Translations under genes and position numbers: made by a program | Source of the DNA: Salisapilia sapeloensis | Taxonomy: Eukaryota > Oomycota > Peronosporomycetes > Peronosporales > Salisapiliaceae | Length of the DNA: 64,000 bases | Reading direction: 5' to 3' | Assembly (NCBI GenBank): GCA_023334545.1 | Contig: JAADVB010000068.1 | Span: 1 to 64,000 of the forward strand | The notes under the pieces: model-generated | Told to the model about the DNA's origin: nothing | Database searches by the model: none | Seen by the model: the letters and a program-made list of their open reading frames with translations, nothing else | In this document: positions 62,625 through 64,000 of the stretch, piece after piece | Numbering within the stretch: position 1 is the first letter of the stretch | Layout: each line of letters starts with the position of its first letter

Positions 62625-64000
62625 CTACATGACACGTCGTCTCTTACTTCCTTGCTCCGAGTACTGTTGCATCATATTCGCCAGCACATTCGTTTCAAAG
62701 TCCGGAAGGATAAAGAAGCGACTGAGATCCTGATACTCTCGCCATAACGCTTCCACTTCCTGCATCTGATGACTATTATCTCGTGGCAAAGCATTCACTT
62801 GTTCCAGCCACGCACGTGCCTTCTCGACATGTCCTTCGATCGTCTGCCGAACATCATCATAGTCTCGTCGTGGAAAAGAAAAGTTCGGCTGATGCGTATC
62901 TTGCAGCAGCAACACCAAGTGCGTATATCTCGGTAGAGATTTCGTATCAAAGACCAGTCGACATGCACGAAGACACCAATGGAGCGCAGCTAGCGATCCC
63001 ATCGCACCATCAAGACTGACCTCGAGATCCGTCACTTGGAGCATGAGTTCCATCAGCCGTGCTTCTTCCGCATGACAATCAATCCTAGAAAACGCCGCAG
63101 GAACAATATACGAAGTGAACTCGCGCACATACTCCTTCACGCACTCCTCCACCTGCTTGACCTTATCCATGTACCTAACCAGCTCCACTCCCCCCACGGG
63201 CACCGCCACGAGACTCGACTCGAGTTTACTCATCAGACGCTCGACTTTACTGACCGAAGGCTGCTTCCCAAGACACTCCTGTCGCACCTCTCGCTTATCC
63301 ATATAGTAGAGGTTCTGTCGAATGACACATCGAGCGCATCGATACACGTCCAAGTGGTCCATATCCGCTCCGTTCATCCCAATGCAACTGGCGTGATACC
63401 ACTCGTCACAGCAATCGCAACATACCATCGGAGCACGCTCTTCTCCTCTGCACAAACAAAAGAGCGACGGCGTAGTTTCATGTCCTTTCATGCGTACGAC
63501 CGGCAGTCTCGAAGGCGGTGGCTGGCATCGGAAACAGACACCAGGAGTCGACTGCACGACGCGACTTCCAGATCGATGGAACATTTGCTGTTCGACGCAT
63601 TGCGGGTGGAAGAGGAGCGAGCAGCGAGAGCAGCGACCCATAGGGACACGAGACGACGGCAGTTGCTCACAGATGCACTGGAGACGATGGACTGGATCGA
63701 TGCTACGTCGAGGGAACGTATGGAACTTGTGGGTAACGTCGCGGAAGAACTCTTGGACGCTACCTTCCGATCGTAAGAAGAGACTCGACAGCTCCTGCGT
63801 CCATCGACGACAGTCTTCCAGTCGTGCGCCTAGCTGCCGCTTCAGCAGAGACGACGACTGGACGTAGCATGCATCCGCGTCGTGGTAAAAGCTCTCGGCC
63901 TGATCAAGAGAAGGTTTCGTCCGTCCAGTAGCTTGTAACAGCTCTTCCGCACGTTCTTCCCACTCCCTTCTCTTACGCAGTACTCTTGCTACCTTGTCTG
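62625..64000 (-). CDS. KDM5-like multi-PHD chromatin protein (5' end off the window)
   Basis: The frame is open from the right edge to the stop, so only the C-terminal 458 codons are visible and the start lies outside. The first part is helical (LRKRREWEERAEELL; SFYHDADACYVQ) and resembles the PLU-1 region of KDM5 demethylases. A first PHD finger follows (CICEQLPSSRVPMGRCSRC, then HPQC and CFRC). A second is CLCRGEERAPMVCCDCCDEWYHASCIG with CARC. The rest is helical with a short basic nuclear-type end (GSKRRRVM). PHD fingers read histone tail marks. JmjC and ARID domains would be expected upstream if this is KDM5; without them a non-enzymatic PHD protein is possible. Confidence 0.75.
   Translation of the reverse strand, partial: DKVARVLRKRREWEERAEELLQATGRTKPSLDQAESFYHDADACYVQSSSLLKRQLGARLEDCRRWTQELSSLFLRSEGSVQEFFRDVTHKFHTFPRRSIDPVHRLQCICEQLPSSRVPMGRCSRCSLLFHPQCVEQQMFHRSGSRVVQSTPGVCFRCQPPPSRLPVVRMKGHETTPSLFCLCRGEERAPMVCCDCCDEWYHASCIGMNGADMDHLDVYRCARCVIRQNLYYMDKREVRQECLGKQPSVSKVERLMSKLESSLVAVPVGGVELVRYMDKVKQVEECVKEYVREFTSYIVPAAFSRIDCHAEEARLMELMLQVTDLEVSLDGAMGSLAALHWCLRACRLVFDTKSLPRYTHLVLLLQDTHQPNFSFPRRDYDDVRQTIEGHVEKARAWLEQVNALPRDNSHQMQEVEALWREYQDLSRFFILPDFETNVLANMMQQYSEQGSKRRRVM

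Noticed and set aside
1-64000. tRNA, rRNA, CRISPR, transposon ends
   Set aside because: No cloverleaf with A/B boxes, no rRNA core, no spaced direct repeats with unique spacers, no transposase or reverse transcriptase motif, and no long terminal repeat pair were recognised.

Overview
The window is a compact, gene-dense stretch of a eukaryotic nuclear genome, most likely from an oomycete (Peronosporomycetes). The evidence is mixed. Introns are very short (about 37-83 nt, donor usually GTAC/GTAT/GTAA, acceptor TAG/CAG). Neighbouring genes are often separated by only 20-180 bp. A myosin has a TH1 plus FYVE-like tail of a kind I associate with oomycetes. Three genes carry a sequence before the start codon resembling the oomycete initiator (GCTCATTYYNCAWTTT). 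Two likely ciliary genes suggest a species that still makes flagellated zoospores. I cannot name the genus; moderate GC and tight packing would suit a compact-genome lineage such as Albugo, but that is inference.

Layout. 0.6-13 kb: FOXRED1 (complex I assembly), a coiled-coil protein, an NHL-repeat protein, a myosin, CENP-C (inner kinetochore) and a HAD-type phosphatase. 13.6-24.2 kb: an F-box-like/LRR protein, a small protein with two Dpy-30-like motifs, eIF4E2/4EHP, a 12-exon CEP162-like coiled-coil protein and eIF6. 25.9-36.1 kb: a membrane-anchored sedolisin (TPP1-like), the BRE1 ubiquitin ligase, a conserved uncharacterised protein, a sugar porter, a BMT5-type rRNA methyltransferase and a secreted MRH-like protein. 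36.7-50.1 kb: a TBC/ankyrin/zinc-finger Rab-GAP, a GAF-GAF cyclic nucleotide phosphodiesterase, PXMP4, a CBS-CBS-PB1 tail-anchored protein, a TMUB-like membrane ubiquitin-fold protein, an RWD/DUF1115 protein and UTP13. 51.2-64 kb: an MFSD6-like transporter, a TauE/SafE family protein, a PSTAIRE CDK, a DUF389 membrane protein, a PX-like protein, a signal-peptide spermidine-synthase-fold protein and the 3' part of a KDM5-like multi-PHD gene that runs off the right edge.

Most genes are housekeeping and not an operon-like unit. They group loosely by theme: chromatin and chromosome segregation (CENP-C, BRE1, KDM5-like, CDK), ribosome and translation (eIF4E2, eIF6, UTP13, BMT5), membrane traffic and signalling (myosin, TBC protein, PX, PDE), and cilium (CEP162-like, Dpy-30-like). 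No mobile element, rRNA, tRNA or CRISPR array was recognised. About 11 kb of the window is intergenic, mostly in blocks at 15.7-17.2, 24.2-25.9, 50.1-51.2 and 57.6-60.2 kb.

Gene models were joined by hand from open frames and splice consensus, so exon edges may be off by a few bases. The most unusual items are the myosin FYVE-like module that has lost zinc ligands, the TBC-ankyrin-double zinc finger architecture, the PDE with a long insertion in its catalytic domain, a eukaryotic DUF389 protein, and the 46-bp bidirectional start region between eIF4E2 and the CEP162-like gene.
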